A DNA stretch of 45,905 nt, from assembly GCA_019429325.1 (NCBI GenBank), contig JAHYJA010000005.1, positions 1-45,905 on the forward strand. Direction: 5' to 3'. This document shows positions 33,540-42,665 of the stretch, in pieces. The notes beneath the pieces are model-generated. The model was not told the DNA's origin, ran no database searches, and saw only the letters and a list, made by a program, of their open reading frames with translations. Made by a program: the position numbers and the translations under genes. This stretch comes from Bacteroidales bacterium. GTDB lineage: Bacteria > Bacteroidota > Bacteroidia > Bacteroidales > VadinHA17. Positions within the stretch are counted from its first letter, which is position 1, and the number at the start of each line of letters is the position of its first letter.

Positions 33540-33613
33540 TCTATAAATTCCGGTACTTCCAGCCGGTATTCAGTAACGAATTATTCATTAGACGGAAGAC
33601 CGAATAGGAACAA

Positions 33614-33704
33614 CAGTTGGCCAGCCTTCGCTGAAGCTTCGGCTGACAAAGCAGTTGGCCAGCCTTCGCTGAAGCTTCGGCTGACAAAGCAGTTGGCAGT
33701 TGGC
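33614..33704. repeat. 38-bp tandem duplication with palindromic core
   Basis: CAGTTGGCCAGCCTTCGCTG plus AAGCTTCGGCTGACAAAG occurs at 33614-33651 and again, exactly, at 33652-33689, followed by partial units (CAGTTGGCAGTTGGC). The core CCTTCGCtgAAGCTTCGGC resembles the first module of the 150-bp hairpin element (CCTTCGCgtaAAGCTTCGGC), so both belong to one palindrome family. No gene here. Confidence 0.8.
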
Positions 33705-33743
33705 AAGAAGTCAGAGGAGAGGTTATTAATATCATGATTGTGC

Positions 33744-33813
33744 CGATCCACAAATGGCGGATCGAGCATCCTCGCGGCTTTGCCGCGGGACATGATTGCC
33801 TGATCGCAAGATC
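33744..33813. repeat. Short hairpin cluster upstream of the CE15-like gene
   Basis: CGATCC (33744-33749) with GGATCG (33759-33764), and CGCGGC-ttt-GCCGCG (33773-33787), flanked by repeated CATGATTG words and ending GATCGCAAGATC. It accounts, together with the tandem repeat, for most of the 336-base gap between DoxX and the esterase gene. Confidence 0.6.
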
Positions 33814-33875
33814 TTTTCAAAAAAAAGAATAAATTTACCTCTGTAACTGCGTAACAAATTTTAAGCAATCCAACC

Positions 33876-35144
33876 ATGAATAAATCCCTTTTCCTCATTA
33901 TGTGCTTAATGATCTGTATCAGCAGATCACCTCTTGCTGCCCAGGAGTTTGTTGCCAATTACGACGAGTCGAAGGTATCAGCTTACACTTTACCAGATCC
34001 GCTGGTCTTCAATGAAGGTGATAAAGTAAGGAATGCAAAAGAGTGGGAAAAACGGCGGGCTGAGATTTTAAAGATTTTTGAAAATGAGGTTTATGGCGTA
34101 AGCCCAGGCTGGAAAGGTAAAATAATTCCGGCTGAGCTGTCATCAAAAACGGATGCCCTTGACGGTACAGCAATCCGGAAAGAGATAAAGCTCACTCTCA
34201 GGAACGGGTCGGAAGAACTGGATATGGTGATGCTGCTCTACCTTCCAGAGTCATCCGGTCCGGTTCCGCTCTTCCTGGGATATAATTTCGGGGGAAATCA
34301 CACTGTTACAGATGAGCCGGGTATCTCTGTCACGACCTCATGGATTAGGAACAATACCGCAAGTGGTGTAACAGGGAACAGGGCTTCGGAAGCCGGAAGG
34401 GGCAGTGACGCCTCCTCGTGGCAGGTTAAGGAGATTATCTCAAGGGGATACGGGCTTGCAACCATTTATTATGGTGATGTTGATCCGGATTTTGATGACG
34501 GGTTCAAGAACGGTGTGCACGGATTATTTGACCACCAGCCGGATAATGCCTCATGGGGCTCAATTGCGGCATGGGCATGGGGATTGTCGCGTGCCATGGA
34601 TTACATTGAAACTGTCACGGCCATTGATGCGGAAAAGGTAATTGTTATGGGTCACTCACGGCTCGGTAAAGCTGCCCTGTGGGCAGGTGCAACAGACCAG
34701 CGGTTCGCCGTCGTGATTTCAAATAACTCCGGATGCGGAGGAGCTGCACTATCAAAAAGAGCTTTCGGAGAGACCGTCGGAAGGATTAATTCGTCATTTC
34801 CCCATTGGTTCTGTGATAATTTCGGCAAGTACAACGAAAAAGAGGAGACACTTCCGGTTGACCAGCACCAGCTGCTCGCCCTTATTGCTCCCAGGCCTGT
34901 ATATGTAGCAAGCGCTGAAGATGACCAGTGGGCTGATCCGAAAGGAGAGTTCCTGTCCTGTGTTGCAGCATCACCGGTTTACACTCTTCTCGGAACCAAA
35001 GGATTCCCTGCCATTGAAATGCCGGCAGTCAATTCACCCGTTGCCGGCACCATCGGTTATCATATCAGAACCGGCGGACATAACGTCACACTGTACGACT
35101 GGACACAATACATCGATTTTGCCGACAGGCACCTGAAGAGATAA
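33876..35144 (+). CDS. CE15-like glucuronoyl esterase / alpha/beta hydrolase
   Basis: 422 residues with a signal peptide ending near SPLAAQ. It keeps the CE15-type nucleophile motif VMGHSRLGKAALWAGA (GxSRxGK) at about residues 254-269 and a C-terminal His in GGHNVTLYDW; acid residue candidates lie in SAEDDQWADP. Such enzymes split the ester between lignin alcohols and the 4-O-methylglucuronate of xylan. Fits with the GH10 xylanase 5 kb away, although the genes face different ways. Complete. Its stop is 14 bases before hairpin element copy C. Confidence 0.82.
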   Translation: MNKSLFLIMCLMICISRSPLAAQEFVANYDESKVSAYTLPDPLVFNEGDKVRNAKEWEKRRAEILKIFENEVYGVSPGWKGKIIPAELSSKTDALDGTAIRKEIKLTLRNGSEELDMVMLLYLPESSGPVPLFLGYNFGGNHTVTDEPGISVTTSWIRNNTASGVTGNRASEAGRGSDASSWQVKEIISRGYGLATIYYGDVDPDFDDGFKNGVHGLFDHQPDNASWGSIAAWAWGLSRAMDYIETVTAIDAEKVIVMGHSRLGKAALWAGATDQRFAVVISNNSGCGGAALSKRAFGETVGRINSSFPHWFCDNFGKYNEKEETLPVDQHQLLALIAPRPVYVASAEDDQWADPKGEFLSCVAASPVYTLLGTKGFPAIEMPAVNSPVAGTIGYHIRTGGHNVTLYDWTQYIDFADRHLKR

Positions 35145-35158
35145 AATGAAAGTCCCGC

Positions 35159-35308
35159 AATCAAATGGTATGAACCCCAGAGCAAGCTCTGGACTCAAAG
35201 AACGGTGCAAGCACCGAGGAACCGAACCCCGCATCAGCGGGGTGAGCTCGGCGAAGCCAATTATACCTATTTTTCGCGTCCGCCGAAGCTTTACGCGAAG
35301 GCGGATTA
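35159..35308 (-). repeat. Hairpin-array repeat element, copy C
   Basis: Reverse complement of copies A and B with at most minor differences across about 150 bp. It begins 14 bases after the CE15-like stop codon. Read on the plus strand it gives the basic frame MNPRASSGLKERC that also appears opposite copies A and B. Confidence 0.9.
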
Positions 35309-35427
35309 AACCAGCTCCGGGATCAGCATTGAGGCTTATTCTTCTACATTACAGTATTATCCTGTTAACTTGAGAATAAATCCTTCCCCTTTCCGTTATT
35401 GAGAAGATCTTCTTTAAACCTGACGTA

Positions 35428-37191
35428 ATGAATTCAATTATCCGTAATCTGTTAATTCCGGTCCTGGCAATTGTAATCATTAATAATGCCGGAGCACAAA
35501 CAGCAGTTTACACCACCAATAGTGGTATGACCATTGGCTTTGGACCGGGGGCCACCTGGCAGCAGTCTGATATAGCCAACTCGCGGGGAGCGGGTTTCAA
35601 CTTTTATCTGGGAAGTTATATTTATAAAAAGGAAAATGCCCTGCTGTCGCTCGACTGGAAAATAAGGTTCCTGGGAGGCGGAAACCAGGCTTTTGATCAC
35701 AGGATCAATGCCGATGGAACTTACAGCAATATAAGTTACGGCTTCTTCAATTACGATCTGGAACTTGGCCTTACACTGAATCGCCTGAAAGAAAGGACCA
35801 GGATCGTACTTACAGCTTTTGCCGGTCCCGGAATAACCCACGGAATGACTTCCACCGACCTTTTGGATGCAGACGGGACTCCCTATGATTTCAGTGTAAT
35901 AGATCCGAACGACGGGAGGAAACAGATCAATGAAGGATTGCTTGAACTGTCGGATAAGGAGTTCGAAACCAGACTTGTAAATAAAGCCGCATTATTGCCG
36001 ACACTCGGTATTTATCTCGGTTACCAGTTTTCACGCAGCTTCTCACTGGGGATTGAACACAAGATAAACTTCTCTCTTACAGAAAGGAACAGTTTTACCG
36101 GAGTCGACATGGATAATAATATTGTAACGGCTTCCGCGAAAGACAGGAACCATTATACTTCACTCGGGTTCAGGTGGAACCTGGGCGGGGCAACGCGCCC
36201 GGCCAGAAGAAATACGGGAAGCTATATAAGCACTCCTGCCAATTCTTACAGGACCACTCCGGCCAGACCGGTTGCCGACCCAACACCGGCTGTTACCGTT
36301 CCCCCTCCTGTCGGGGAGAAGGCTCCACCTCCGGTCAGGACTAAAGAGGAGCCTGCTGCCAGCCGGGAAAAACCTGCAGGAATTGCACAGCCGGAGGTCA
36401 GGTTTGTGGATCCGGTCTCCCCTCTGACCGTTGAAAAGAATGTGTTCTCAATAAGGGTGCAGACAAGAAACCTAAGGACATGGAACGATGTGACAGTCGT
36501 GGTTAACGGAACAACTACAAGCAACTTCAACCTCCTCCCCGATGGTATGGTTACGACAAACCTAGGGCTGAAGGAAGGAGAGAACAGGGTGGAGGTCAGA
36601 GGAAAAAATGAATCCGGTGTTGCATCAGATGTAATGACAATTACATACAAGAAACCGGTACAGCCTGTTAAGCCCACAGAGATTACCGAAGAGAAACAAC
36701 CTCCACTTCCGCCTGTTCAGAAAACAGAAGAGCCTGTTCAGGTTGAAATTAAACCTGACAAACCAGCAGAGGTTATATCTGATAAACCATGTGGCATAAG
36801 GATCAATCCCGGGAATTCATCGTGGGAGTTCTGTCTCGTAACACCATCGGTTACTATAAACAGAGATTCACTGACAAACCGGAACTTCAGGTATTCCGGC
36901 CCGGCAGGCAGTCTGTACTTTTTGCCGATCGCCGGGGGAGGTAATGCCGTGGTAAAAGGTAAGGAGTTTACACTTAAACCGGGACAATACTATCTTTTCA
37001 CCGGGAATCTGGCAGTTACAATAAGCACAAAAAATCCGGGTTCAATGGGGCAATGGTCAGTATGCATAATTTCCGACAGGGAACCTCTGTCCGGCAGTGG
37101 CAGCAACAGGCCTCAAAGTCCGTGTGAGGAAAAACAGGATGAAAAGAACCGGAGAAAGGAAGCCCGGTTAGATGATACAGGTGATTTATAA
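35428..37191 (+). CDS. Outer-membrane barrel protein with Pro-rich linkers and Ig-like domain
   Basis: 587 residues. Signal peptide ending near NAGAQ. Residues ~25-255 form a beta-barrel (alternating aromatic strands, LGFRWNLGG at its end). Then comes a Pro-rich linker (TPAVTVPPPVGEKAPPPV), an Ig-like module at about 325-410 (VRFVDPVSPLTVEKNVFSIR ... GENRVEVRGKNESGV), a second Pro/Glu linker, and a Cys-containing C-terminal domain (about 455-560). It may span from outer membrane to peptidoglycan; function unknown. Starts a block with two K+ uptake genes and an antiporter, 33 bases ahead of TrkH. Confidence 0.7.
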   Translation: MNSIIRNLLIPVLAIVIINNAGAQTAVYTTNSGMTIGFGPGATWQQSDIANSRGAGFNFYLGSYIYKKENALLSLDWKIRFLGGGNQAFDHRINADGTYSNISYGFFNYDLELGLTLNRLKERTRIVLTAFAGPGITHGMTSTDLLDADGTPYDFSVIDPNDGRKQINEGLLELSDKEFETRLVNKAALLPTLGIYLGYQFSRSFSLGIEHKINFSLTERNSFTGVDMDNNIVTASAKDRNHYTSLGFRWNLGGATRPARRNTGSYISTPANSYRTTPARPVADPTPAVTVPPPVGEKAPPPVRTKEEPAASREKPAGIAQPEVRFVDPVSPLTVEKNVFSIRVQTRNLRTWNDVTVVVNGTTTSNFNLLPDGMVTTNLGLKEGENRVEVRGKNESGVASDVMTITYKKPVQPVKPTEITEEKQPPLPPVQKTEEPVQVEIKPDKPAEVISDKPCGIRINPGNSSWEFCLVTPSVTINRDSLTNRNFRYSGPAGSLYFLPIAGGGNAVVKGKEFTLKPGQYYLFTGNLAVTISTKNPGSMGQWSVCIISDREPLSGSGSNRPQSPCEEKQDEKNRRKEARLDDTGDL

Positions 37192-37224
37192 CCATGTGTA
37201 TTTAATATTCAATCCAGGCAGAAG

Positions 37225-39006
37225 GTGAATCAGTTACTGCGAACAAATGGTAAAATCAACGCTTTTCTTAAACGTGCAGGCAGAACTCCGTTTGTCATAA
37301 GTCTGTTTTCAATTTTATGTTTTTTGTTTGAGTTCGGGTTTGAACATGATTCAGACGTGATTGATGTTCTCAGAAAAATATATATCTTAAGCATATTTGC
37401 CGGTTCAATATCAATAATTGTCAGGTACTTTTTCAGGAACAACCGTCCAAGACTAAAATCCATTCCCGCTGATATCCTGCTTCTGATATTCCTGGTTCTG
37501 ATTGTTCATCAGAATGTAGAAGCCGACCCGCTGCATAAAATGAAAATATTCACACAATTTTTCTGGATTTACATAGCAATTTTCCTTGTTTTCTTTCGGG
37601 AATTCTCAGCAATAAGGGTGGAGTTTAAAAGAGCCGTTTTCAACCCGGCACAATTATTTATTTTAAGTTTTCTGTTAATAATCATTGCCGGGACATTTTT
37701 ATTGCTTCTCCCAAAAGCTTCTGTAGCGAAGATCAGTCTTATAGATGCCCTTTTTACCTCCACAAGTGCTGTTTGCGTAACTGGTCTGACTGTAGTTGAT
37801 ACAGGAAGTTACTTTACAGGGTTTGGGCAAATAATCATAGCAATATTGATTCAGGCAGGAGGATTGGGCATTATGACATTTGCCAGTTATTTCAGCTATT
37901 TTTTCAGAGGTGGCTCCTCTTACGAAAACCAGCTGATCCTTAAAGATCTGACAAATGCTGAAAAAATATCTGAAGTGTTTACGGTTCTGAAAAAAATTAT
38001 ACTGATCACATTTTTCATTGAAGGGATCGGGGCAATCCTTATATACAATGCTGTTGACAGTGAACTGATCCCGTCACTTGCAGACCGGTTGTTCTTTTCG
38101 GCTTTTCATGCTGTATCAGGCTTCTGCAATGCAGGCTTTTCAAATCTGCCCGACAGTTTTTATGAAGATGCATACCGGTTGAATTACCCCTTGCACCTGA
38201 TAGTTGCCTTTCTTTTCATACTTGGGGGACTGGGATTTCCGATAGTTTTTAATCTGATCAGACTTCTGAAAGCCAGATTAAAGTCATTCTTCCTGCTGCT
38301 TTTAAGCAGAAAAAAACAAATTCACTCTCCCTTGCTGATTAATATCAACACAAGGCTGGTACTTATTACATCCCTGATCCTTTCAATAACGGGCACTATT
38401 GCTTTCTTTATCCTCGAATATAACAACACTCTTTCTGACCACGGTTTTTCCGGTAAGGTTATCACTTCATTTTTTGCCTCGGTAACAACCAGAACTGCCG
38501 GTTTTAATTCTGTGGATACCTCCGCATTAACCCTTCCGACAATGCTGATCGTAATCTTTTTAATGTGGGTTGGAGCATCCCCTGCCTCAACGGGTGGTGG
38601 TATTAAGACGAGTACCATCGCAGTTGCGCTGCTTAATATCGTTAGTATTGCCAGGGGAAATTTGCGCCTTGAGGTTTACGGGAGAGAGATACCGGGAGTC
38701 TCTGTGAACAGGGCGTTTGCAATTATTGTTCTGTCAATGGTCGTAATCGCGTTTTCGATAGGATGTCTTACTGTTTTTGAAACAGGTAAAGGTTTTCTTC
38801 AAATATGTTTTGAATGTGTTTCAGCTTTCAGCACCGTCGGACTAAGCACGGGAATAACAGCTGACCTGACATCAGCAGGTAAACTGGTTTTAATCTTCAC
38901 CATGTTTACAGGCAGGGTAAGTATGCTTACAATATTGATAGCATTCTTTAAAAAAGTATCTTCAGGGAATTACAGATATCCTACTGAGAGTATCTTAATA
39001 AACTAA
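37225..39006 (+). CDS. trkH-like: TrkH-family potassium uptake protein, membrane subunit
   Basis: 593 residues, starting at GTG with AAGG close upstream. There is an extra N-terminal group of helices (about residues 15-115), then four pore motifs: TSTSAVCVTGLTVVDTGSY (about 182-200), SAFHAVSGFCNAGFSN (about 292-307), ASVTTRTAGFNSVDTSAL and FECVSAFSTVGLSTGI. These are the selectivity-filter loops (TxGL/NAGF/TAGF/TVGL) of Trk/Ktr. It imports K+ through the inner membrane, gated by the next gene's TrkA protein, 13 bases on. Complete. Confidence 0.93.
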   Translation: MNQLLRTNGKINAFLKRAGRTPFVISLFSILCFLFEFGFEHDSDVIDVLRKIYILSIFAGSISIIVRYFFRNNRPRLKSIPADILLLIFLVLIVHQNVEADPLHKMKIFTQFFWIYIAIFLVFFREFSAIRVEFKRAVFNPAQLFILSFLLIIIAGTFLLLLPKASVAKISLIDALFTSTSAVCVTGLTVVDTGSYFTGFGQIIIAILIQAGGLGIMTFASYFSYFFRGGSSYENQLILKDLTNAEKISEVFTVLKKIILITFFIEGIGAILIYNAVDSELIPSLADRLFFSAFHAVSGFCNAGFSNLPDSFYEDAYRLNYPLHLIVAFLFILGGLGFPIVFNLIRLLKARLKSFFLLLLSRKKQIHSPLLININTRLVLITSLILSITGTIAFFILEYNNTLSDHGFSGKVITSFFASVTTRTAGFNSVDTSALTLPTMLIVIFLMWVGASPASTGGGIKTSTIAVALLNIVSIARGNLRLEVYGREIPGVSVNRAFAIIVLSMVVIAFSIGCLTVFETGKGFLQICFECVSAFSTVGLSTGITADLTSAGKLVLIFTMFTGRVSMLTILIAFFKKVSSGNYRYPTESILIN

Positions 39007-39019
39007 TTACCTTATAGCA

Positions 39020-39709
39020 ATGAAATTTATAATTATCGGACTGGGAAACTTTGGTTCTTCACTGGCAGAGAAACTGACCAGAATGGGTCATGAAGTAATA
39101 GGCGCTGATAACAAGCTTGAGAAAGTTGAATCAATGAAAGATAAGGTCACTCATGCAGTTTGTCTGGATTGCAAAAATCAGGATTCCATCAAAAATCTGC
39201 CACTGAGGAATACAGATGTGGTTGTGGTAAGCATTGGGGAGGATGAAGGTGCAAATCTGCTTACAACTGCCTTGCTGAAGAAAATGGGTGTCCCAAGATT
39301 AATCAGCCGGTCGGTATCTCCTATTCACGAGACAATCCTGGAAGCGATGGAGGTGACGGAAATTGTGCGGCCGGAAGAGGAGACAGCAGAACGATGGGCA
39401 AGAAAACTAACCACTGAGGGCATGATTGATTCATACGAACTGACAGATAAATACAGTATAGTGGAGGTAAGGGTCCCTGAAAAATTTGCAGGGAAAACCA
39501 TCGGTGAAGTTGGATTTAACCGGGATTATAACGTTATTGTCCTTACAATATTGAAAAATGTAAAGGAGAGAAATATATTGGGGCTCTTCAGAAAACCGGC
39601 AAAACCGGTAATTGAGGGAGTCGCGACAGCTCAGACCATGCTTTATGAAGGCGATGTAATGGTTTTATACGGTCATAACGACCGGATATCTGAATTACTG
39701 AAAGAATAG
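39020..39709 (+). CDS. trkA-like: TrkA/KtrA-type potassium channel regulator (RCK domains)
   Basis: 229 residues. An N-terminal RCK/TrkA-N Rossmann fold (FIIIGLGNFGSSLAEKL, GxGxxG; acidic ADNKLEK) and a C-terminal TrkA-C domain (about 140-229). It binds nucleotide (ATP/ADP, NAD(H)) and gates the TrkH subunit. Linked with the TrkH gene as an operon. Complete. Confidence 0.93.
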   Translation: MKFIIIGLGNFGSSLAEKLTRMGHEVIGADNKLEKVESMKDKVTHAVCLDCKNQDSIKNLPLRNTDVVVVSIGEDEGANLLTTALLKKMGVPRLISRSVSPIHETILEAMEVTEIVRPEEETAERWARKLTTEGMIDSYELTDKYSIVEVRVPEKFAGKTIGEVGFNRDYNVIVLTILKNVKERNILGLFRKPAKPVIEGVATAQTMLYEGDVMVLYGHNDRISELLKE

Positions 39710-39779
39710 CACAAAATACTTATGGTTCCGGGATGAATGAGTCCTAAGTTCAAGGCTTTTAATAAACTAAAACTATACC

Positions 39780-41915
39780 ATGCTTCTGAGTGCTGTTGAT
39801 CTCCAGCTTCCATTGACCGACCCTGTATTAAAATTCCTTATAATCCTCCTGATTATTCTGGTTATTCCGATCCTTTCCGACAGGATCAAGATCCCTCATC
39901 TGCTTGGAATGATAATCGCAGGGGTTGTAATCGGCCCCAATGGTTTCAACCTGCTGACCCGCGACAGCAGTATTATTCTGTCAGGCACGGCAGGACTACT
40001 TTACATTATGTTTCTGTCGGGACTGGAGATTCATATGATCGATTTTAAAAGGAATGCATCGAGGAGTACCCTGCTCGGCCTTTATGGATTCATTATTCCA
40101 ATGGTTTTGGGGACCCTGGCCGGGATATATGTTTTAAATTTTTCTGTTATTACTTCCGTCCTGTTAGCCAGTATGTTTGCATCACACACCCTGATCACTT
40201 ACCCGATCATAAGCAAATTTGGCATTTCAAAGCACAGGGCAGTCAATATTTCTGTTAGCAGTACCCTTGTAACAAATACCCTGGCGCTCACAGTACTGGC
40301 TGTGATTGTCGGAATAACAAGCGGAGAATTGAATAACAGTTTCTGGTTTAAACTTATATTTTCCTACATTGCATTTTCTGCCGTTATCCTCTTTTTATTC
40401 CCGGTGGTTTCAAGATGGTTTTTTAAACGTTTCAGCGATAATATCTCACAGTATATCTTTGTGCTGGCAATCGTCTTCCTGGGAGCTGTCCTGTCGAAAT
40501 TTGCCGGCATTGAAGCTATAATAGGAGCATTTCTGGCCGGATTGTCGCTGAACCGCCTGATCCCCCGGACATCACCACTTATGAACAGGATAGACTTTGT
40601 GGGGAACGCGATTTTCATCCCGTTTTTCCTGATCGGAGTTGGAATGCTGATTGATTTCAGGGCATTCGTCAAGATGGAAACTGTTCTGGTTGCCCTGGTT
40701 ATGACGATTGTTGCAACTGCAGGCAAATACATCTCGGCCTGGCTGGTCCAGAAGAATTTCAGGTTCACCAAAGATGAGCGCAGGCTTATTTTCGGACTGA
40801 CAAATTCACAGGCTGCTGCAACACTGGCCGCAGTCACGGTAGGGTATACCATCATAACCGGATACACTGCCGATGGGGAGCCTGTACGACTCCTTAATGA
40901 CAGTATCTTAAACGGTACAATAATAATGATACTTGTAACCTGTACCATCTCTTCATTCTTCACACAAAGAGGTGCCCAGAATATTGCCCTCTCGGAACTT
41001 ACCGGTGAAGAGCAGCTTGAAAGCACGGAAAGAATTCTGATCCCGGTAAGCAATCCGGGCAATATAGATGAACTGGTCAGCCTGGGCACGATCATAAAAT
41101 CAAGGAAAAACAGACAGGGTTTCTTTTCCCTTAATATTATAAACGCGGAGAATGCGGAACCCGAAAAGGAAGAGCTTGCCAGAGGGCTTCTTGATAAAGC
41201 TAAAGTTGCAGCTTCAGCCACAGATATTGACCTGAAAACAATTCTGAGATATGATATAAGTCTTGCCAACGGCATCACGAATACTGTCAGGGAAAACAGT
41301 ATTTCAGACCTGCTGCTGGGACTCCATGTGAAGAATGATTTTTCTGATTCATTTTTTGGCAGACTGACCGAGGAAATCTTGTCGAAATGCAAATGCGCAA
41401 CCTACATTTACCGTCCTCTTCAACCGATTTCCACTGTAAAACGGCACCTCGTAATAATCCCCGAAGATGCCGATACCGAAGCGGGGTTCTCTTTCTGGCT
41501 CTCCAAAGTCTGGAATATTGCCAATAACACAGGTACAAAAATCGGTTTCTTTGCGCCTGAGCGAACCCTTAACCTTTTAAAAGAGGTTATCAGAAATCAC
41601 CCGATCGATGCCGAATTCAACATTTTCACCGATCTGGATAGTTTCCTTGCGTTCAGGGATGAAGTAAAGGATGATGACAATATGATTATCGTATTAAGCA
41701 GGAAAAACTCAATTTCTTATCAGCCTGCAATGGAGAGGATTCCTGTTTACCTTGACAAATATTTCCGGAAGAAGAGTTTTCTGATAATCTACCCTGCTCA
41801 ATCATTGTCCTGGCAGTCGGACCAGCTTGATCTGACAAACCCTTCACTGCTCGAAGCAATTGAACGAATAGACCTTATCGGAAAAACCATCGCCAGGATC
41901 ATCAGCGGGAAATGA
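39780..41915 (+). CDS. CPA2-family cation/proton antiporter with C-terminal UspA-like domain
   Basis: 711 residues. The N-terminal ~395 residues hold 12-13 helices of the Kef/NhaP type (IPHLLGMIIAGVVIGPNGFN, FLSGLEIH, GIEAIIGAFLAGLSLNRLIP). The last ~300 residues are cytoplasmic and resemble one or two universal-stress-type alpha/beta domains (ERILIPVSNPGN, LLLGLHVKNDF). It probably exchanges Na+ or K+ for H+. With the TrkH/TrkA genes it forms an ion and pH homeostasis block; 70 bases after TrkA. Complete. Confidence 0.9.
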   Translation: MLLSAVDLQLPLTDPVLKFLIILLIILVIPILSDRIKIPHLLGMIIAGVVIGPNGFNLLTRDSSIILSGTAGLLYIMFLSGLEIHMIDFKRNASRSTLLGLYGFIIPMVLGTLAGIYVLNFSVITSVLLASMFASHTLITYPIISKFGISKHRAVNISVSSTLVTNTLALTVLAVIVGITSGELNNSFWFKLIFSYIAFSAVILFLFPVVSRWFFKRFSDNISQYIFVLAIVFLGAVLSKFAGIEAIIGAFLAGLSLNRLIPRTSPLMNRIDFVGNAIFIPFFLIGVGMLIDFRAFVKMETVLVALVMTIVATAGKYISAWLVQKNFRFTKDERRLIFGLTNSQAAATLAAVTVGYTIITGYTADGEPVRLLNDSILNGTIIMILVTCTISSFFTQRGAQNIALSELTGEEQLESTERILIPVSNPGNIDELVSLGTIIKSRKNRQGFFSLNIINAENAEPEKEELARGLLDKAKVAASATDIDLKTILRYDISLANGITNTVRENSISDLLLGLHVKNDFSDSFFGRLTEEILSKCKCATYIYRPLQPISTVKRHLVIIPEDADTEAGFSFWLSKVWNIANNTGTKIGFFAPERTLNLLKEVIRNHPIDAEFNIFTDLDSFLAFRDEVKDDDNMIIVLSRKNSISYQPAMERIPVYLDKYFRKKSFLIIYPAQSLSWQSDQLDLTNPSLLEAIERIDLIGKTIARIISGK

Positions 41916-42035
41916 GTAATTCAGCCTGATCCCGGAATAAAACTGCCTTGGCTCAAACCCGACGCTGATTCCTAAGGGAAGCCTGCTGGCATCGGCAGCA
42001 GAGAGCTGCAGATGCCTTCTCATGAGGACACTATA

Positions 42036-42665
42036 TCAATAGCTTATTCCAAATCCAAAAGTATAGGCATTACCATCCCTGTCGGTGTAGACATAATCAA
42101 AATCTTCTGCATATCCGGGAACGTCAGATGCATTTTTCCTGACGGCTTCCTGATCTTTTGGAATGGTAAAAGGCAGTTTTCCGGCCGGATTGAGATCTTC
42201 CTCCGGGAGTAAACCATTCTTAACCGCGCTTATCAGGGGAAATGGATCTTCTGCTGCGGCCCCGGGAGCATCTCTGACGGCTTCAGCTCCTTCAGCCCTG
42301 CCAGGTTCAGCTCCTGCAGCCCTACCTGGTTCAGCTCCTGCAGCCCTGCCAGGGAAAGCACCGCCGCCGGGTATACCACCACCCCGCCTGCGCTCTGAAG
42401 TAATGTGCATCAAACCTGCTTTTTCTTCGAGCGTCATCCTTGACGACAAATCCTCTGCCCGCTCTTCAGCTGTCAATCGCCAGTCTTCATAAGGATCGAG
42501 TTTACCGTTCTTGTTAAGATCCTTAAACTGAAGTCCGTTCTTTTCAACGACAGATACTGACTTTGTTCCAAGTACAGGTTGCTTCGATCCTTTTTCTATG
42601 GCGCATGAAACCAAAAGCACACTGATCAATATACCTGCAAATACGATGTTAATGTGTTTTCTCAT
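42036..42665 (-). pseudogene. GH3 beta-glucosidase with most of its body deleted in frame
   Basis: From the ATG at 42665 (lipoprotein signal, LISVLLVSC). The N-terminus is GH3-like: LQFKDLNKNGKLDPYEDWRL, then SSRMTLEEKAGLMHIT. A Gly/Pro/Ala-rich insert with three PGRAxGAE-type repeats follows, then a short mid-family piece (SAVKNGLLPEED) and directly the GH3 C-terminus (NPAGKLPFTIPKDQEAVRK ... YTFGFGISY). Full GH3 proteins of this kind have about 700-800 residues; about 500, including the catalytic SDW Asp, are absent. At least two deletions (near 42250 and 42195) are needed. The frame is kept. Overlaps the GH78 stop by 17 bases, so it was translationally coupled. Confidence 0.8.
42282..42353. 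repeat. 24-bp tandem repeat (three units) inside the GH3 remnant
   Basis: TTCAGCTCCTGCAGCCCTGC-CAGG and close variants at 42282-42305, 42306-42329 and 42330-42353. On the minus strand it encodes PGRAAGAE, PGRAAGAE, PGRAEGAE. Confidence 0.85.

Noticed and set aside
40364-41392. 342-codon open frame opposite the CPA2 antiporter gene
   Set aside because: Ser/Arg/Ile-rich antisense shadow of a well-supported membrane protein gene.
41916-42035. Minus-strand reading with SVGFEPRQFYSGIRLNYS, like the C-terminus of a barrel protein
   Set aside because: Too short and without a clear start or partner; may be chance or a further remnant.
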